Source: Prochlorococcus marinus str. MIT 9211
GTDB taxonomy: Bacteria > Cyanobacteriota > Cyanobacteriia > PCC-6307 > Cyanobiaceae
DNA length: 64,000 nt
Direction of reading: 5' to 3'
Assembly (NCBI RefSeq): GCF_000018585.1
Contig: NC_009976.1
Location: 1,605,941-1,669,940, forward strand
Shown: positions 41,270 to 53,725 of the stretch, piece after piece
Numbering within the stretch: position 1 is the stretch's first letter
Layout: every line of letters starts with the position of its first letter
Notes under the pieces: model-generated
The model's database searches: none
What the model saw: the letters and a program-made list of their open reading frames with translations, nothing else
Told to the model about the DNA's origin: nothing
Made by a program: the position numbers and the translations under genes

Positions 41270-43090
41270 ATGCGCAGTAATTACTGTGGAGCCCTGCGCA
41301 ATGAGCACATCAACTCCAAAGTGCAGCTCTGCGGCTGGGTAGACCGTTGCAGAGACCATGGTGGTGTCATTTTCATAGACCTAAGAGACAGCAGCGGAAC
41401 AATGCAAATTACAGTCGATCCTGATCAAGGGACCGATTTATTTAATATTGCTGAGAGTCTGAAGAACGAAACCGTTATTCAAGTCACAGGAAAAGTTAGG
41501 TCTAGGCCAGAAGAATCAATCAATAAGAAACTAGAAACTGGACAGATAGAAGTATTAGCTGATGTTTTAAAAGTTTTAAATCCTGTATATGGCAACTTAC
41601 CTTTTGCCGTCTCAGTTCATGATGATGAACCATTAAAAGAAGAAATAAGGCTTAAGCATCGATATCTGGATCTAAGACGAGAGCGAATGAAAAAAAATCT
41701 TCATTTAAGACATGCCACAATTCAAACAGCTCGAAATTTCCTTGAAGAAGAAGGGTTTATTGAAGTAGAAACACCAATCCTGACTCGTTCAACGCCTGAA
41801 GGAGCGAGAGATTATCTTGTTCCTTCAAGAGTATGCGAAGGCGAATGGTTTGCCTTACCACAATCGCCTCAAATTTTTAAGCAACTATTAATGGTAGGAG
41901 GAATTGAACGCTACTACCAAGTCGCAAGATGTTTTCGTGATGAAGACTTGAGATCAGACAGACAGCCTGAATTTACTCAGTTAGATATGGAAATGAGCTT
42001 TATGAGTCAAGAAGAGATCCTTTGCCTTAATGAAAGGCTTATTGCATGCATTTGGAAAAAAATCAAAGGGAAGGATATCAAAGTCCCCTTCCCTAGATTG
42101 TCATGGCAAGAATCTATGGATCGCTATGGAACAGATAGACCCGATACCAGATATGGAATGGAATTAGTTGATGTCAGCTCAATAGTTAAAGATATTGGAT
42201 TCAAAGTATTTTCAGGTGCAATTCAAGCAGGTGGATCAGTGAAATGCATCAAAGTAGAAGAAGGTAACCAATCGATTAGCAATGTAAGAATTAAACCAGG
42301 TGGGGATGTATTTAATGAAGCCCAAAAAGCAGGTGCAAAAGGCCTAGCCTTTATAAGAGTTCGCGTAAATAATGAAATTGATACTATCGGAGCAATAAAA
42401 GACAATTTAAATAATCAACAAAAGAATGAATTACTTCTAAAGACCAAAGCCAAACCTGGAGATCTTATTCTTTTCGCCGCTGGAGACACTGAAATAGTGC
42501 ATAAAACACTTGATAAGGTTAGGCAATTCTTAGCTAAAGAATTAAGGCTAATTTCCACAGGAAAGTCAAAAGATCAATGGAATTTTCTTTGGGTAATAGA
42601 TTTTCCAATGTTTAATTTTAATAAAGACGAAAAGCGTCACGAAGCAATGCACCATCCATTCTGCGCGCCCAATGCAAAAGATATAGGTGGCGATCCAGGC
42701 TTATGGGAAGAAAATCTACCTAAAGCACGTGCTCAAGCCTACGATCTTGTATTAAATGGCTTAGAACTCGGTGGAGGATCACTACGCATTCATAATCCTG
42801 AACTTCAACAAAAAGTTCTGGAAACAATTGGTATCGCCAAAGATGAGGCTACTGAGCAATTTGGATTTCTCCTGAATGCTCTAGAAATGGGCGCACCACC
42901 GCATGGAGGACTTGCATTTGGCTTAGATAGAATAGTAATGCTCTTATCAGAAGAAGATTCAATAAGAGACACAATCGCTTTCCCTAAAACGCAGCAAGCA
43001 AGATGCTTAATGGCACAAGCTCCTAATGAAGTATCTAAAAGGCAATTAAAAGAACTTCACATTGCCAGCACTTGGGTAGATAATGAATAA
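41270..43090 (+). CDS. aspS: Aspartyl-tRNA synthetase
   Basis: Class IIb synthetase of bacterial type, 606 residues from the ATG at 41270 ([14 protein letters not shown]). A TTG six codons upstream is less likely. It has the OB-fold anticodon domain ([13 protein letters not shown]), motif 2 ([20 protein letters not shown], about 210-229), the bacterial GAD insertion in the middle, and motif 3 ([13 protein letters not shown]). Organisms with GatCAB often use a non-discriminating form that also charges tRNA-Asn; that cannot be read here. pyrG follows after 103 bases. Confidence 0.97.
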   Translation: MRSNYCGALRNEHINSKVQLCGWVDRCRDHGGVIFIDLRDSSGTMQITVDPDQGTDLFNIAESLKNETVIQVTGKVRSRPEESINKKLETGQIEVLADVLKVLNPVYGNLPFAVSVHDDEPLKEEIRLKHRYLDLRRERMKKNLHLRHATIQTARNFLEEEGFIEVETPILTRSTPEGARDYLVPSRVCEGEWFALPQSPQIFKQLLMVGGIERYYQVARCFRDEDLRSDRQPEFTQLDMEMSFMSQEEILCLNERLIACIWKKIKGKDIKVPFPRLSWQESMDRYGTDRPDTRYGMELVDVSSIVKDIGFKVFSGAIQAGGSVKCIKVEEGNQSISNVRIKPGGDVFNEAQKAGAKGLAFIRVRVNNEIDTIGAIKDNLNNQQKNELLLKTKAKPGDLILFAAGDTEIVHKTLDKVRQFLAKELRLISTGKSKDQWNFLWVIDFPMFNFNKDEKRHEAMHHPFCAPNAKDIGGDPGLWEENLPKARAQAYDLVLNGLELGGGSLRIHNPELQQKVLETIGIAKDEATEQFGFLLNALEMGAPPHGGLAFGLDRIVMLLSEEDSIRDTIAFPKTQQARCLMAQAPNEVSKRQLKELHIASTWVDNE

Positions 43091-43193
43091 ATTCATATTG
43101 ATTTCTCGACTTAAAAGAAAACCTCTAATCAATCTAAAATTTTCTTGGTCTAATGAAGACTCGAGGTAATTTTACAAAATACCCAAAAAATAA

Positions 43194-44860
<1,667 letters not shown>

Positions 44861-44861
<1 letters not shown>

Positions 44862-45541
44862 TGGCAACCACCTTGCCTGTTGTAGAAAGTTTTCATTCAA
44901 TCCAAGGGGAGGGTGCCCATGCTGGTCGGAGCGCATTTTTTATTCGACTCGCTCAATGCAATGTAGGGTGTGAATGGTGTGACACGAAAGAATCTTGGTC
45001 TTCTATTTCTCACCCTAAAAAGACCATTGATAGTCTTGTTCAAGAAACAACAATCGCCAAATCTAAAGGAGCAAGCTTTCTTGTCATTACTGGAGGAGAG
45101 CCTTTACACCACAACTTGAATCCACTATGCAATGCAATAAAAAATAATATCAATTCTTGTGGAGACAATGCTATACCTATTCATTTGGAAACCAGTGGTG
45201 TGCATCATATGAGTGGAGCACCAGATTGGATTACACTTTCTCCAAAGAGACATTTCCCACCCAAAGAAGAACTCTTAGAAGCATGTCAAGAAATTAAAGT
45301 GATCATTCATAGCAAAGAAGATATCTTGTTTGCAGAAGAGATGGCACACCGTTCAATACATGCCAAAAAAAATGCCTATAAGTCAAGAGTAAGTACAAAA
45401 CAATCATTGATAAAACCTCTTCTTTTTCTTCAACCTGGATGGGGACATAGCATGGGTCAAAAATTAGCAATTGAATATGTAATTAAGAATCCCCAATGGA
45501 GGCTGAGTCTGCAAACGCATAAATGGCTTGCAATAGATTAA
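44861..45541 (+). CDS. queE: 7-carboxy-7-deazaguanine synthase
   Basis: Radical SAM enzyme that forms the 7-deazapurine ring of queuosine precursors. The 226-residue protein has the 4Fe-4S motif CNVGCEWC at about 33-40 (CxxxCxxC) inside FFIRLAQCNVGCEWCDTKESW, and the SAM-binding FLVITGGEPLHHN near 75-87. Its N terminus (ESFHSIQGEGAHAGRSAFF) is typical. The start overlaps pyrG by one base, and queC, the next step, is downstream after 67 bases. Confidence 0.94.
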
Positions 45542-45608
45542 TTAAAAGAGTGCTTTCATATAATGTTTCATAATTAATAATGCATTAATCTCGTTAAACA
45601 AAGAAAGA

Positions 45609-46298
45609 ATGTTGGCAAATAACAAACCCATATCTATTGCATTACTTTCAGGTGGCCTAGACTCTGCAACAGCAACAGCAATGGCCTTAGAAGCAGGACA
45701 CAATGTAATAGGGATTTCATTTGATTATGGTCAACGGCACAAACGTGAGCTAGAGGCTGCCATTGAACTAGCAGCTCATTTAAATCTACTAGGACATGAA
45801 ATAATTAATGTCAACTTAGCAAAATGGGGAGGATCTTCCTTAACTGATCTACAACAATCAGTTCCAACACAAGGAATTATTAAAGGGAAAATACCGAACA
45901 CTTATGTGCCTGGGCGCAATACAGTGTTTATCGCCATTGGGCTAAGTCTTGCCGAAGCAAAAGGAGCCAATCAAATAGTTCTTGGCATTAATGCTATGGA
46001 TTACTCTGGTTATCCAGACTGTAGACCAGACTACCTAAAGTCATTCCAAGCTCTCGCTAACCTAGCAAGTAAAGCAGGTCGAGAAGGTAATGCCCCAAAG
46101 CTATGGGCTCCTTTAATTCATTTGAATAAAGTTGAAATTATTCAAGAAGCTCTCAGATTAAATATTCCAATTGACAAAACATGGAGTTGCTATAACGGCT
46201 TAGAAAAGCCTTGTGGGCTATGTGATAGCTGTCGCATTCGTAATGAAGCCTTGGAAAAAGCGGGACGCTCCGATTTATCTACTAGAGAAGAAATATGA
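45609..46298 (+). CDS. queC: 7-cyano-7-deazaguanine synthase
   Basis: Converts the QueE product to preQ0 using ATP and ammonia. The 229-residue PP-loop protein has [16 protein letters not shown] (about 12-27), then [11 protein letters not shown] and the C-terminal zinc cysteines in [18 protein letters not shown] (about 198-215). Its stop overlaps the pabB start by four bases (ATGA), joining queuosine and folate genes. Confidence 0.95.
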   Translation: MLANNKPISIALLSGGLDSATATAMALEAGHNVIGISFDYGQRHKRELEAAIELAAHLNLLGHEIINVNLAKWGGSSLTDLQQSVPTQGIIKGKIPNTYVPGRNTVFIAIGLSLAEAKGANQIVLGINAMDYSGYPDCRPDYLKSFQALANLASKAGREGNAPKLWAPLIHLNKVEIIQEALRLNIPIDKTWSCYNGLEKPCGLCDSCRIRNEALEKAGRSDLSTREEI

Positions 46299-47623
46299 TT
46301 ATTCCAATTAGAAAGCTTTGCGAGTGGTGTGATCCTGTTTACGTTGCTGAAAATTTAATTGCTAATTTTGGGGAAGATGGATTCATCTGGCTAGATAGTG
46401 ATGGAAGCAAAATAGGAAGGTGGATTGTTTTAGCAGCGGAGCCTATAGATCAAATTTGCTCTAGGGGCTTGCCTAGCCAATATTGTAATGCTAATCCTTT
46501 TGATTCTTTAAGAAGTTTAGAACCTGGCCATTGGACTGGCTGGTTAAGTTATGAAGCTGGTGCATGGATAGAGCCAAATAATCCTTGGAAAGAAGACTCG
46601 ATGGCAACTTTGTGGATAGCAAGGCATGATCCTGTATTAAAATTTGATCTGAAAGAGCAAAAACTTTGGATAGAAGGTTGTGATCCCAAACGATTATTAA
46701 AATTATTTAACTGGATAAAAGACCTTAAGAATAATGAGGCGAAGCAAACCTCAGTACAATCAAAAAGTCCCATACGTATTCCACTTCGGTCTTGGGAATG
46801 GTTAACCAATGAAAAAGAATACGCCGAAAAGGTTGAGATAATTCAAGAGTGGATCAAAAAAGGTGATATTTTTCAAGCAAGCCTCTCTGCTTGCTGTAAA
46901 GGTAAAAAGCCACAAAATATGCTTGCCATTGATATATTCAAAAAATTGAGGCATCATTGTCCCGCCCCATTCTCAGGAATTATTATTGCGTCAGGAGAAG
47001 CAAGCGGTGAAGGCGTAATATCTACCTCCCCTGAGCGATTTCTCAAAGTACTACCTAATGGAACAGTAGAAACACGTCCTATTAAAGGAACTCGCCCCCG
47101 TCAAAGCAATGCACAGAGGGATGCTGATATGGCAGCTGATTTAATATGTAGTCAAAAAGATAGAGCCGAAAATGTCATGATTGTGGACCTTCTAAGAAAT
47201 GATCTAGGTAAAGTTTGTCAACCAGGTAGTATCCAAGTCACAAAATTAGTTGGACTAGAAAGCTACTCTCAAGTACATCATCTAACATCTGTAATAAGTG
47301 GAACTCTTAGAGACGGCAAAACATGGGTAGATCTCCTTGAATCATGCTGGCCAGGAGGTTCAATCAGTGGTGCACCTAAGCTAAGAGCATGTCAAAGATT
47401 ATATGAACTTGAACCTATTGCACGAGGTCCATACTGTGGCTCATTCATACATGTTGATTGGGATGGTCAATTTGATAGCAATATTTTAATTCGATCTCTC
47501 ATGATTAATAAATCGAATCTTCGTGTAAATGCAGGTTGCGGGATCGTTGCAGATTCAGATGCTAACAATGAAGCGGAAGAACTGACCTGGAAATTATTGC
47601 CTTTATTAAAAGCATTGGATTGA
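46295..47623 (+). CDS. pabB: Aminodeoxychorismate synthase component I
   Basis: Chorismate-utilising enzyme for 4-aminobenzoate in folate synthesis. The 442-residue protein has [22 protein letters not shown]. The PIKGT lysine, about residue 264, marks PabB and separates it from anthranilate synthase TrpE, which has PIAGT. Also present are [23 protein letters not shown] and [12 protein letters not shown] near 355-366. The N-terminal 150 residues are the variable tryptophan-binding-like domain. It overlaps queC and lies 7 bases before the pabC-like gene. Confidence 0.92.
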   Translation: MIIPIRKLCEWCDPVYVAENLIANFGEDGFIWLDSDGSKIGRWIVLAAEPIDQICSRGLPSQYCNANPFDSLRSLEPGHWTGWLSYEAGAWIEPNNPWKEDSMATLWIARHDPVLKFDLKEQKLWIEGCDPKRLLKLFNWIKDLKNNEAKQTSVQSKSPIRIPLRSWEWLTNEKEYAEKVEIIQEWIKKGDIFQASLSACCKGKKPQNMLAIDIFKKLRHHCPAPFSGIIIASGEASGEGVISTSPERFLKVLPNGTVETRPIKGTRPRQSNAQRDADMAADLICSQKDRAENVMIVDLLRNDLGKVCQPGSIQVTKLVGLESYSQVHHLTSVISGTLRDGKTWVDLLESCWPGGSISGAPKLRACQRLYELEPIARGPYCGSFIHVDWDGQFDSNILIRSLMINKSNLRVNAGCGIVADSDANNEAEELTWKLLPLLKALD

Positions 47624-47630
47624 AATTAAC

Positions 47631-48461
47631 ATGAATCAAAAATTAGGCTGGATCGATGGCCATTGGGGATCACCAAAAGAGTTAAAAATACCAATCCACG
47701 ATAGAGGAATAAATTTTAGTGATGGAATCTTTGAAACCATTTTTGTGGAAAATGGGAAGCCTCAATTATTAATAGCTCATTTAACGAGATGGCATAAAAA
47801 TGCTGAAATATTAGGAATGACTTTGCCTCCTAACATTGAGATATTGAGTCCAATTCTTAGCGAAGGCATTGAAAAGTGTGCCTTGGATAAGGGTTGCGGC
47901 TCAATTCGTCTAAACTGGAGTAGAGGTCATAATATCAATAGAGGTATAGATATACGCCAGCCAAATGATGAAAAATCACTATATATATTTTGGATAGAAA
48001 TTTCTCATATTGAGCCTTCATTTCAAGCCATTGCAACTTTAATTAGTAAATCTGAAAAAAGAAATGCTGAAAGTGTAATAAGTCAATGTAAGACTTTCAA
48101 TTATATTCAATCAATACAAGCCAGACGAGAAGCAAAACTTGCTGGCTTCGATGATGCATTACTAATGAGCACTACTGATGAAATCTGTTGTGGCACTACT
48201 GCAAATATCATCGTAAAGCGAAATAAGGAGCTATTAACACCTCGACTCCAAAGTGGTTGTTTACCCGGAATAATGAGAGCCCAAGGGTTGAAAAAAGGAA
48301 TTTTTAAAGAAGCCAAGCTATCTCCTCAACCCCAAGCAGAAGATGAATGGCTACTGATTAATAGTTTAGGTTGTCATCCAATCACAAAAGTCAACCAAAC
48401 TTCTACCAGATTATTTCCAAATCCAAGAGATCTCTGGAAATCATTATTACTAGCAAATTAA
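47631..48461 (+). CDS. pabC: Class IV aminotransferase, probable aminodeoxychorismate lyase
   Basis: Fold-type IV PLP enzyme of 276 residues. Its start is 7 bases after pabB, which supports the lyase that releases pyruvate from aminodeoxychorismate to give 4-aminobenzoate. The PLP lysine is in SQCKTFNYIQS at about residue 154, followed by ARREAKLAGFDDALL and CGTTANIIV. The start IDGHWGSPKELKIPIHDRG is typical. Class IV members include branched-chain and D-amino acid aminotransferases, so the substrate is inferred from the neighbour. It converges with cobA without a gap. Confidence 0.82.
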   Translation: MNQKLGWIDGHWGSPKELKIPIHDRGINFSDGIFETIFVENGKPQLLIAHLTRWHKNAEILGMTLPPNIEILSPILSEGIEKCALDKGCGSIRLNWSRGHNINRGIDIRQPNDEKSLYIFWIEISHIEPSFQAIATLISKSEKRNAESVISQCKTFNYIQSIQARREAKLAGFDDALLMSTTDEICCGTTANIIVKRNKELLTPRLQSGCLPGIMRAQGLKKGIFKEAKLSPQPQAEDEWLLINSLGCHPITKVNQTSTRLFPNPRDLWKSLLLAN

Positions 48462-49247
48462 TTACAGCATGATTGGCATAGTTACATTTGCTGGGAACGG
48501 GGCGCAAGATTCAACTTGAAAGTCCACAACATCCCCAATAATGACTATTGAAGGAGATATAAAATTCTGATCTTTTACATCTTTGGCAAGGTTTTCAAGA
48601 GTAGTCTTTAAGAGGCGTTGGCCCACAACAGTGCCTTGTTGTATTACAGCTGAAGGGGTTTTGAGATCCAACCCCCCTGCCAACAATTCTTTAACAATAT
48701 AAGCAAGGTTATGCACACCCATATAAATCACTAAGGTATTTGTTGATTGTGCAAGAGCCTGCCAATTGACTGAAGGACGAGTCTTACTAATACCCTCATG
48801 ACCTGTCACAAAAGTGACTGAACTGCCTGCAAGGCGATGAGTTAAAGGAATCCCAAAATAAGAAGGAACAGCAATGCCAGCAGTTACTCCAGGTACCACT
48901 TGAACAGATATGCCATTTTTCTCTAAAAAAATTGCTTCTTCACCACCTCTACCAAACACAAATGGGTCTCCACCCTTCAAACGAACAACACATTCATGAC
49001 GCTTAGCCAATTCCAATAAAACTAAATTAGTTTTTACCTGAGAAGTTGAATGATGACCACGGCGTTTACCAACAAATATGCATTCACACTTATCTCGCAC
49101 AAAGCCAAGCACCTCGTCAGGTATTAAAGCGTCATATACAAGGGCATTGCATTGACTAAGGAGCCTCCTTGCCTTCACAGTTAGTAAGTCAGGATCACCA
49201 GGGCCTGCGCCTACTAAATAAACAGTGCCAGGTTTGTCATCATTCAT
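48462..49247 (-). CDS. cobA: Uroporphyrinogen-III C-methyltransferase
   Basis: SAM-dependent methylation of uroporphyrinogen III at C2 and C7 to precorrin-2, leading to siroheme or cobalamin. The 261-residue protein has the signatures VYLVGAGPGDPDLLTVKA (about 9-26), VVRLKGGDPFVFGRGGEEA (about 81-99) and VVPGVTAGIAVPSYFGIPLTHR. It is a single-domain protein with no CysG fusion. Its ATG (rc of 49245-49247) and the ATG of the divergent TrpD2-like gene (49246-49248) share one CATG. Confidence 0.95.
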   Translation of the reverse strand: MNDDKPGTVYLVGAGPGDPDLLTVKARRLLSQCNALVYDALIPDEVLGFVRDKCECIFVGKRRGHHSTSQVKTNLVLLELAKRHECVVRLKGGDPFVFGRGGEEAIFLEKNGISVQVVPGVTAGIAVPSYFGIPLTHRLAGSSVTFVTGHEGISKTRPSVNWQALAQSTNTLVIYMGVHNLAYIVKELLAGGLDLKTPSAVIQQGTVVGQRLLKTTLENLAKDVKDQNFISPSIVIIGDVVDFQVESCAPFPANVTMPIML

Positions 49248-50304
49248 GAATGAAAATTTTAGTCAAGAACGCTTTAAAAACCACTTACGCAAGATAGGCA
49301 GTGGAGAACACACTAGTCATGGGATGACCCGAAAAGAATCAGCCGATGCTTTAGAGCTAATTCTGAAAGGGAGTCCAACGCCTGCTCAAATTGGAGCATT
49401 TTTCATTGCTCATCGTATTCGAAGGCCCGAACCTCAAGAACTTGCGGGTATGGTTGATACGTATATCAAACTAGGTCCCAAACTGCATCAAAACCAAGAG
49501 CTTACTCAACCTATTTGTTTCGGAATGCCATTTGACGGAAGAAGTAAAACAGCACCTATTTATCCTCTTGCAATCTTGGTACTACTCGATGCAGGTCAAC
49601 CAATTGTCCTCCATGGTGCTGGACCTATGCCAGTCAAATATGGAGTGACAACTGAAGCATTGTTTAATGCGCTTGGTCTTTGTCTGACCAAGTTAAGTAT
49701 GGATGCTGTACAAAATGGTTTTGTAAAACATGGGCTAGCCCTCATTCATCAACCAGATCACTTTCCTCTAGCTGAAACACTAATTAGTTATCGCGAAGAA
49801 ATAGGAAAACGCCCACCTGTTGCAAGCATGGAGTTACTCTGGACAGCTCATCAAGGGAAACATCTACTAGTCACGGGATATGTACATCCTCCAACTGAAG
49901 GTAGACATACAAAAGCACTAGAAATACTAGGTGAACAAAATATCGTTACCATTAAAGGACTTGAAGGTGGAACCGATATTCCAATTAGCCGTACTACAAA
50001 AGCAACACATATCAACAATAATCATGAGAAACATTTAATCCTTGACCCACTTCAATATGCATGTCAGGGGAAAGATATACGTTGGGAGGATCTAGATAGA
50101 TGGAGACTTATAAGTATGCAAGCACTAAATGGCGAAGGACCATTAGCAAAAGCTGTTGTGTGGAATGCAGGCATTTACTTATGGTTAGCAAAAATAAGCG
50201 ATAGTATTGCAGATGGGATCCAAAAAGCTGAAGTTAGTCTTACCTCAGGTTCCGCAAAAGCAACCCTTCAACAATTAATTAAATGGCGAGCAGAAATAGA
50301 TTAA
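49246..50304 (+). CDS. TrpD2-like (anthranilate phosphoribosyltransferase family) protein
   Basis: A 352-residue protein from ATG 49246; a GTG at 49225 would add seven residues inside cobA. It has the family N terminus (GMTRKESADALELILKGSPTPAQIGAFFIAHRIR) but not the GTGGD phosphoribosyl-pyrophosphate loop or KHGNR segment of true TrpD. Those positions read GMPFDGRSKTAPI and LHGAGPMPVKYGV. It is therefore better placed with TrpD2/YbiB-type paralogues, some of which bind nucleic acid; its role here is unknown. It overlaps the MFS gene downstream by 22 bases. Confidence 0.82.
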   Translation: MNENFSQERFKNHLRKIGSGEHTSHGMTRKESADALELILKGSPTPAQIGAFFIAHRIRRPEPQELAGMVDTYIKLGPKLHQNQELTQPICFGMPFDGRSKTAPIYPLAILVLLDAGQPIVLHGAGPMPVKYGVTTEALFNALGLCLTKLSMDAVQNGFVKHGLALIHQPDHFPLAETLISYREEIGKRPPVASMELLWTAHQGKHLLVTGYVHPPTEGRHTKALEILGEQNIVTIKGLEGGTDIPISRTTKATHINNNHEKHLILDPLQYACQGKDIRWEDLDRWRLISMQALNGEGPLAKAVVWNAGIYLWLAKISDSIADGIQKAEVSLTSGSAKATLQQLIKWRAEID

Positions 50305-51536
50305 TACCTATCCAATTATGTGCTTTTTTTACTCTTCTAGATGACCGGTTAGGAGAAAGTTTTGTTTTCCCATTGCTACCATTTCTCCTAGAGCGTTTTA
50401 CCAGTAGTGGGGTCACCCTTACTCTTCTTACTGGAAGTTATGCATTAGCACAATTCACTGTCTCTCCTTTAATTGGGGCATTGAGTGATCGTTTTGGTAG
50501 GAAGCCTATTCTAAAAATCTGTGTGGGGGGTTCACTAGTAGCCATTAGTCTATTTGGTATTACACTTAGTTTAAATTGGACAAACATTTTACCAATCTGG
50601 GCGACAGGTTTACCGTTGCTTTTACTATTTATAGCAAGAATTATCGATGGACTTAGTGGAGGTACAGCTGCTACAGCAACTGCAATTCTCGCAGATATCT
50701 CAACCCCAGAGAATCGAGCAAAAACATTTGGTTTAATTGGCTTAGCTTTTGGTCTTGGATTTGCAATTGGTCCACCACTTGGTGGAAGATTAGCTGAAGT
50801 AAACCCAACATTAGCCGTAATACCAGCAGCATTATTTGCTCTAATCAATTTAGGATTAGTTACATGGTTTCTACCTGAAACATTACCTATCAATTCAAGA
50901 AATCGTCTACCAAAAAAGCGAAACTTAAATCCATTTAGTCAATTATCCAAACTATTTAGAAATCCATCTGTAAGAAAGCCATGTCTTAGTTTTTTTCTCT
51001 TTTTTATGGCATTTAATGGTTTCACTGCAATCTTGGTTCTCTACCTTAAAGAAGCATTCTCATGGACTAGTGCACTTTCAGGATGGGTTTTTGCACTAGT
51101 TGGGCTTATAGCAATGATTGTCCAAGGAGGGTTAATTGGACCTTTAGTAAAACAATTCGGGGAATTAAAACTGACAATTACAGGACTCGGATTACTAACC
51201 ATTGGATGTTTACTAATACCTATGGCAAATCAGGAAAACTCAATACCAATAGTATTTACTGGAGCTGCCTTGTTAGCAACAGGAACAGGTTTAGTTACGC
51301 CTTGTCTACGCAGTCTGATATCTAGACGTATAGACATTTCTAGCCAAGGTACTGTTTTAGGTGGCCTACAAGGACTACAAAGTTTAGGTACTTTTGTTGG
51401 AGGGATAACTGCTGGTTTTGTATATGATCAATTAGGGCAAAAAAGTCCTTTCTTTGGAGGTGCAATAATTTTAGTCATAGTAATAGCATTGTTAATAGGA
51501 ATACCACTAGACAAAAGGAAAGCACAAGTGATATGA
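50283..51536 (+). CDS. Major facilitator superfamily transporter
   Basis: A 417-residue membrane protein with about 12 hydrophobic segments. The motif A loop reads GALSDRFGRKPILK at about 59-72 between helices 2 and 3, as in drug:proton antiporters of the TetA/Bcr group. GLSGGTAATATAILADIS with TPENRAKTFG follows helix 4. The substrate cannot be read from sequence. The ATG lies within the TrpD2-like gene, overlapping its 3' end by 22 bases. Polyphosphate kinase follows after 47 bases. Confidence 0.9.
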   Translation: MASRNRLIPIQLCAFFTLLDDRLGESFVFPLLPFLLERFTSSGVTLTLLTGSYALAQFTVSPLIGALSDRFGRKPILKICVGGSLVAISLFGITLSLNWTNILPIWATGLPLLLLFIARIIDGLSGGTAATATAILADISTPENRAKTFGLIGLAFGLGFAIGPPLGGRLAEVNPTLAVIPAALFALINLGLVTWFLPETLPINSRNRLPKKRNLNPFSQLSKLFRNPSVRKPCLSFFLFFMAFNGFTAILVLYLKEAFSWTSALSGWVFALVGLIAMIVQGGLIGPLVKQFGELKLTITGLGLLTIGCLLIPMANQENSIPIVFTGAALLATGTGLVTPCLRSLISRRIDISSQGTVLGGLQGLQSLGTFVGGITAGFVYDQLGQKSPFFGGAIILVIVIALLIGIPLDKRKAQVI

Positions 51537-51583
51537 ATCAATAAGTGCATACACCAAGTTAACCACCTAGATGGTCAGCCATA

Positions 51584-53725
51584 GTGGCTGATCAAAAAAA
51601 GATCCTAATGTCAAAAACAAAGCTAAGTAAGGATAACTATCTTAATAGAGAGTTGAGCTGGATTGGTTTTAATGAACGTGTTCTCGCGATAGCATTGAAC
51701 CAGAAAACACCTTTACTAGAGCAAGCAAAATTTAGTGCGATATTTAGTAATAATCTAGATGAGTTTTTCATGGTAAGAGTCGCTTCTCTTAAGTCACAAG
51801 TTGAGGCTGGGATTACCAAGCGAAGCGAAGACAATCAAACACCTAAAGAACAGTTAATCAATATCAGAAAACATCTAGAGCCTCTTTTAAAAAAACAACA
51901 AAGTCACTACAAAAATAATTTAATCAGTTCCTATATCAATGAAAAAATTTTTCTACTTGAATATAAAGACTTAAATGATCGCCAGAGAACTTGGGTTGAT
52001 AACTATTTCCAAACAGCTATTTTCCCAGTTCTTACTCCATTAGCAGTTGACCCTGCACATCCATTCCCGTTCGTAAGTAATCTAAGCCTTAACATTGCGG
52101 CACTGATTAGAGACCCAGAGACTGGTAAAGAACAATTTGCACGAGTAAAGGTGCCAGGAAGAACCATGGATAGGTTCATAACTATTCCAAATGATTTAAG
52201 TGGAATAGACCCTAACCCTATCTATAACGCAATACCAATAGAGCAAATAGTTGCTTTTAATTTGCACATGCTCTTTCCTGGCATGAAAGTAGAGCAGCAC
52301 TCATTTTTTAGGGTTACACGAGATGCTGACTTAGAACTACGAGATTTAGAAGCTGATGATTTAATGATTGCGCTCGAAGAGGGACTCCGCAAACGTCGAA
52401 TAGGAGGAGAAGTAGTGCGGCTTGAAGTCTCGAAAGATATACCAGTCACGATATTAGAGTTACTGATGGAAGGCATGGCAGTTGAGGAAGCAGATTTATA
52501 TCACATTGATGGACTACTAGGCCTTGATGATCTTCAGGCATTGCTAAAAATCGATATGCCAGTTCTCAAATATCCGCAACAAAGAGGGCAAACACATAAG
52601 TTACTCAAAAGTAGTCAAAGAGGATTACTAGAAGATGGGTCAATTAAGCAAGAGGAGTTCAAGAGCATTTTTTCAATTATCAAAAAACAGGATTTGCTAC
52701 TCCACCACCCATTCGACCTCTTCTCCACTTCTGTAGAAGAGTTTATTAATCAATCTGCTGAAGATCCTCAAGTTATGGGGATTAAAATGACTCTTTATCG
52801 AGTATCAAAAGATTCAAAAATAATCGAAGCGCTAATTAGGGCAGCTGAAAATGGCAAGCAGGTTATGGCATTGGTTGAGCTTAAAGCCCGTTTTGATGAA
52901 GACAATAATATTCAATGGGCAAAACAACTGGAGAAATCTGGGGTGCATGTTGTATATGGCGTTCTGGGATTAAAAACACATACAAAGATTGCCTTAGTTA
53001 TTAGAAAAGAAAAAGAGCGCTTACGGAGTTACTTTCATATCGGTACAGGTAACTACAATTCAAAAACATCCAAACTGTATACAGATTTAGGACTGCTCTC
53101 GGTAAATCCTGAGCTTGGTCAAGATTTAATCGAACTGTTTAACTATTTAACTGGCTTCTCTAAACAACAAACCTTTAGAAAATTATTAGTTGCACCAGTT
53201 ACTCTGAGGAAAGGAATGGAAGCATTAATACGTCGAGAAATCAAATTTGCAAAGAATGGTAAAACAGGGAAAATACGTGCAAAAATGAATTCACTTGTCG
53301 ATCCCAACATTATTAATTTACTCTACGAAGCATCTGAAGCCGGAGTCCAAATTGAACTAATTATTCGAGGAATGTGTTGTTTATATCCTCAGCGAAATGG
53401 GTTGAGTGAAAACATAAAAGTAATTAGTGTGATCGGAAGATATCTAGAACATTCAAGAGTTTTTTGGTTCCATAACGATGGTAATTCAGAAGTTTTTATA
53501 GGTAGTGCAGATTGGATGCGTCGAAATTTAGACAGAAGAGTAGAGGCTGTTACTCCCATAGAGGACAAAAATCTAAAAGAGGAACTATCACAACTGCTAG
53601 ATATTTATCTGAATGACAACTGCAATTCATGGGAAATGAATAAAGATGGAATATTCATTCAACAAAAGTCTCAAGATAAAGAGAAGTCTGCTCAAAACCT
53701 TTTAATCCATACAAATAAAAAGTAA
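51584..53725 (+). CDS. ppk: Polyphosphate kinase
   Basis: PPK1 type, which makes polyphosphate from ATP reversibly and supports phosphate storage. The 713-residue protein has the N-terminal domain (LNRELSWIGFNERVL), the head domain (HPFPFVSNLSLNIA) and the C-terminal domains with the phospho-accepting histidine in GLKTHTKIALVIRKE at about residue 466, followed by HIGTGNYNSKTSKLYTDLGL. The GTG at 51584 is the longest start; an ATG eight codons later is possible. The family is universal in marine picocyanobacteria. Confidence 0.95.
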   Translation: MADQKKILMSKTKLSKDNYLNRELSWIGFNERVLAIALNQKTPLLEQAKFSAIFSNNLDEFFMVRVASLKSQVEAGITKRSEDNQTPKEQLINIRKHLEPLLKKQQSHYKNNLISSYINEKIFLLEYKDLNDRQRTWVDNYFQTAIFPVLTPLAVDPAHPFPFVSNLSLNIAALIRDPETGKEQFARVKVPGRTMDRFITIPNDLSGIDPNPIYNAIPIEQIVAFNLHMLFPGMKVEQHSFFRVTRDADLELRDLEADDLMIALEEGLRKRRIGGEVVRLEVSKDIPVTILELLMEGMAVEEADLYHIDGLLGLDDLQALLKIDMPVLKYPQQRGQTHKLLKSSQRGLLEDGSIKQEEFKSIFSIIKKQDLLLHHPFDLFSTSVEEFINQSAEDPQVMGIKMTLYRVSKDSKIIEALIRAAENGKQVMALVELKARFDEDNNIQWAKQLEKSGVHVVYGVLGLKTHTKIALVIRKEKERLRSYFHIGTGNYNSKTSKLYTDLGLLSVNPELGQDLIELFNYLTGFSKQQTFRKLLVAPVTLRKGMEALIRREIKFAKNGKTGKIRAKMNSLVDPNIINLLYEASEAGVQIELIIRGMCCLYPQRNGLSENIKVISVIGRYLEHSRVFWFHNDGNSEVFIGSADWMRRNLDRRVEAVTPIEDKNLKEELSQLLDIYLNDNCNSWEMNKDGIFIQQKSQDKEKSAQNLLIHTNKK

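Noticed and set aside
43091-43193. Small gene in the aspS-pyrG spacer
   Set aside because: A frame from ATG 43153 only runs into pyrG out of frame and has no protein-like pattern.
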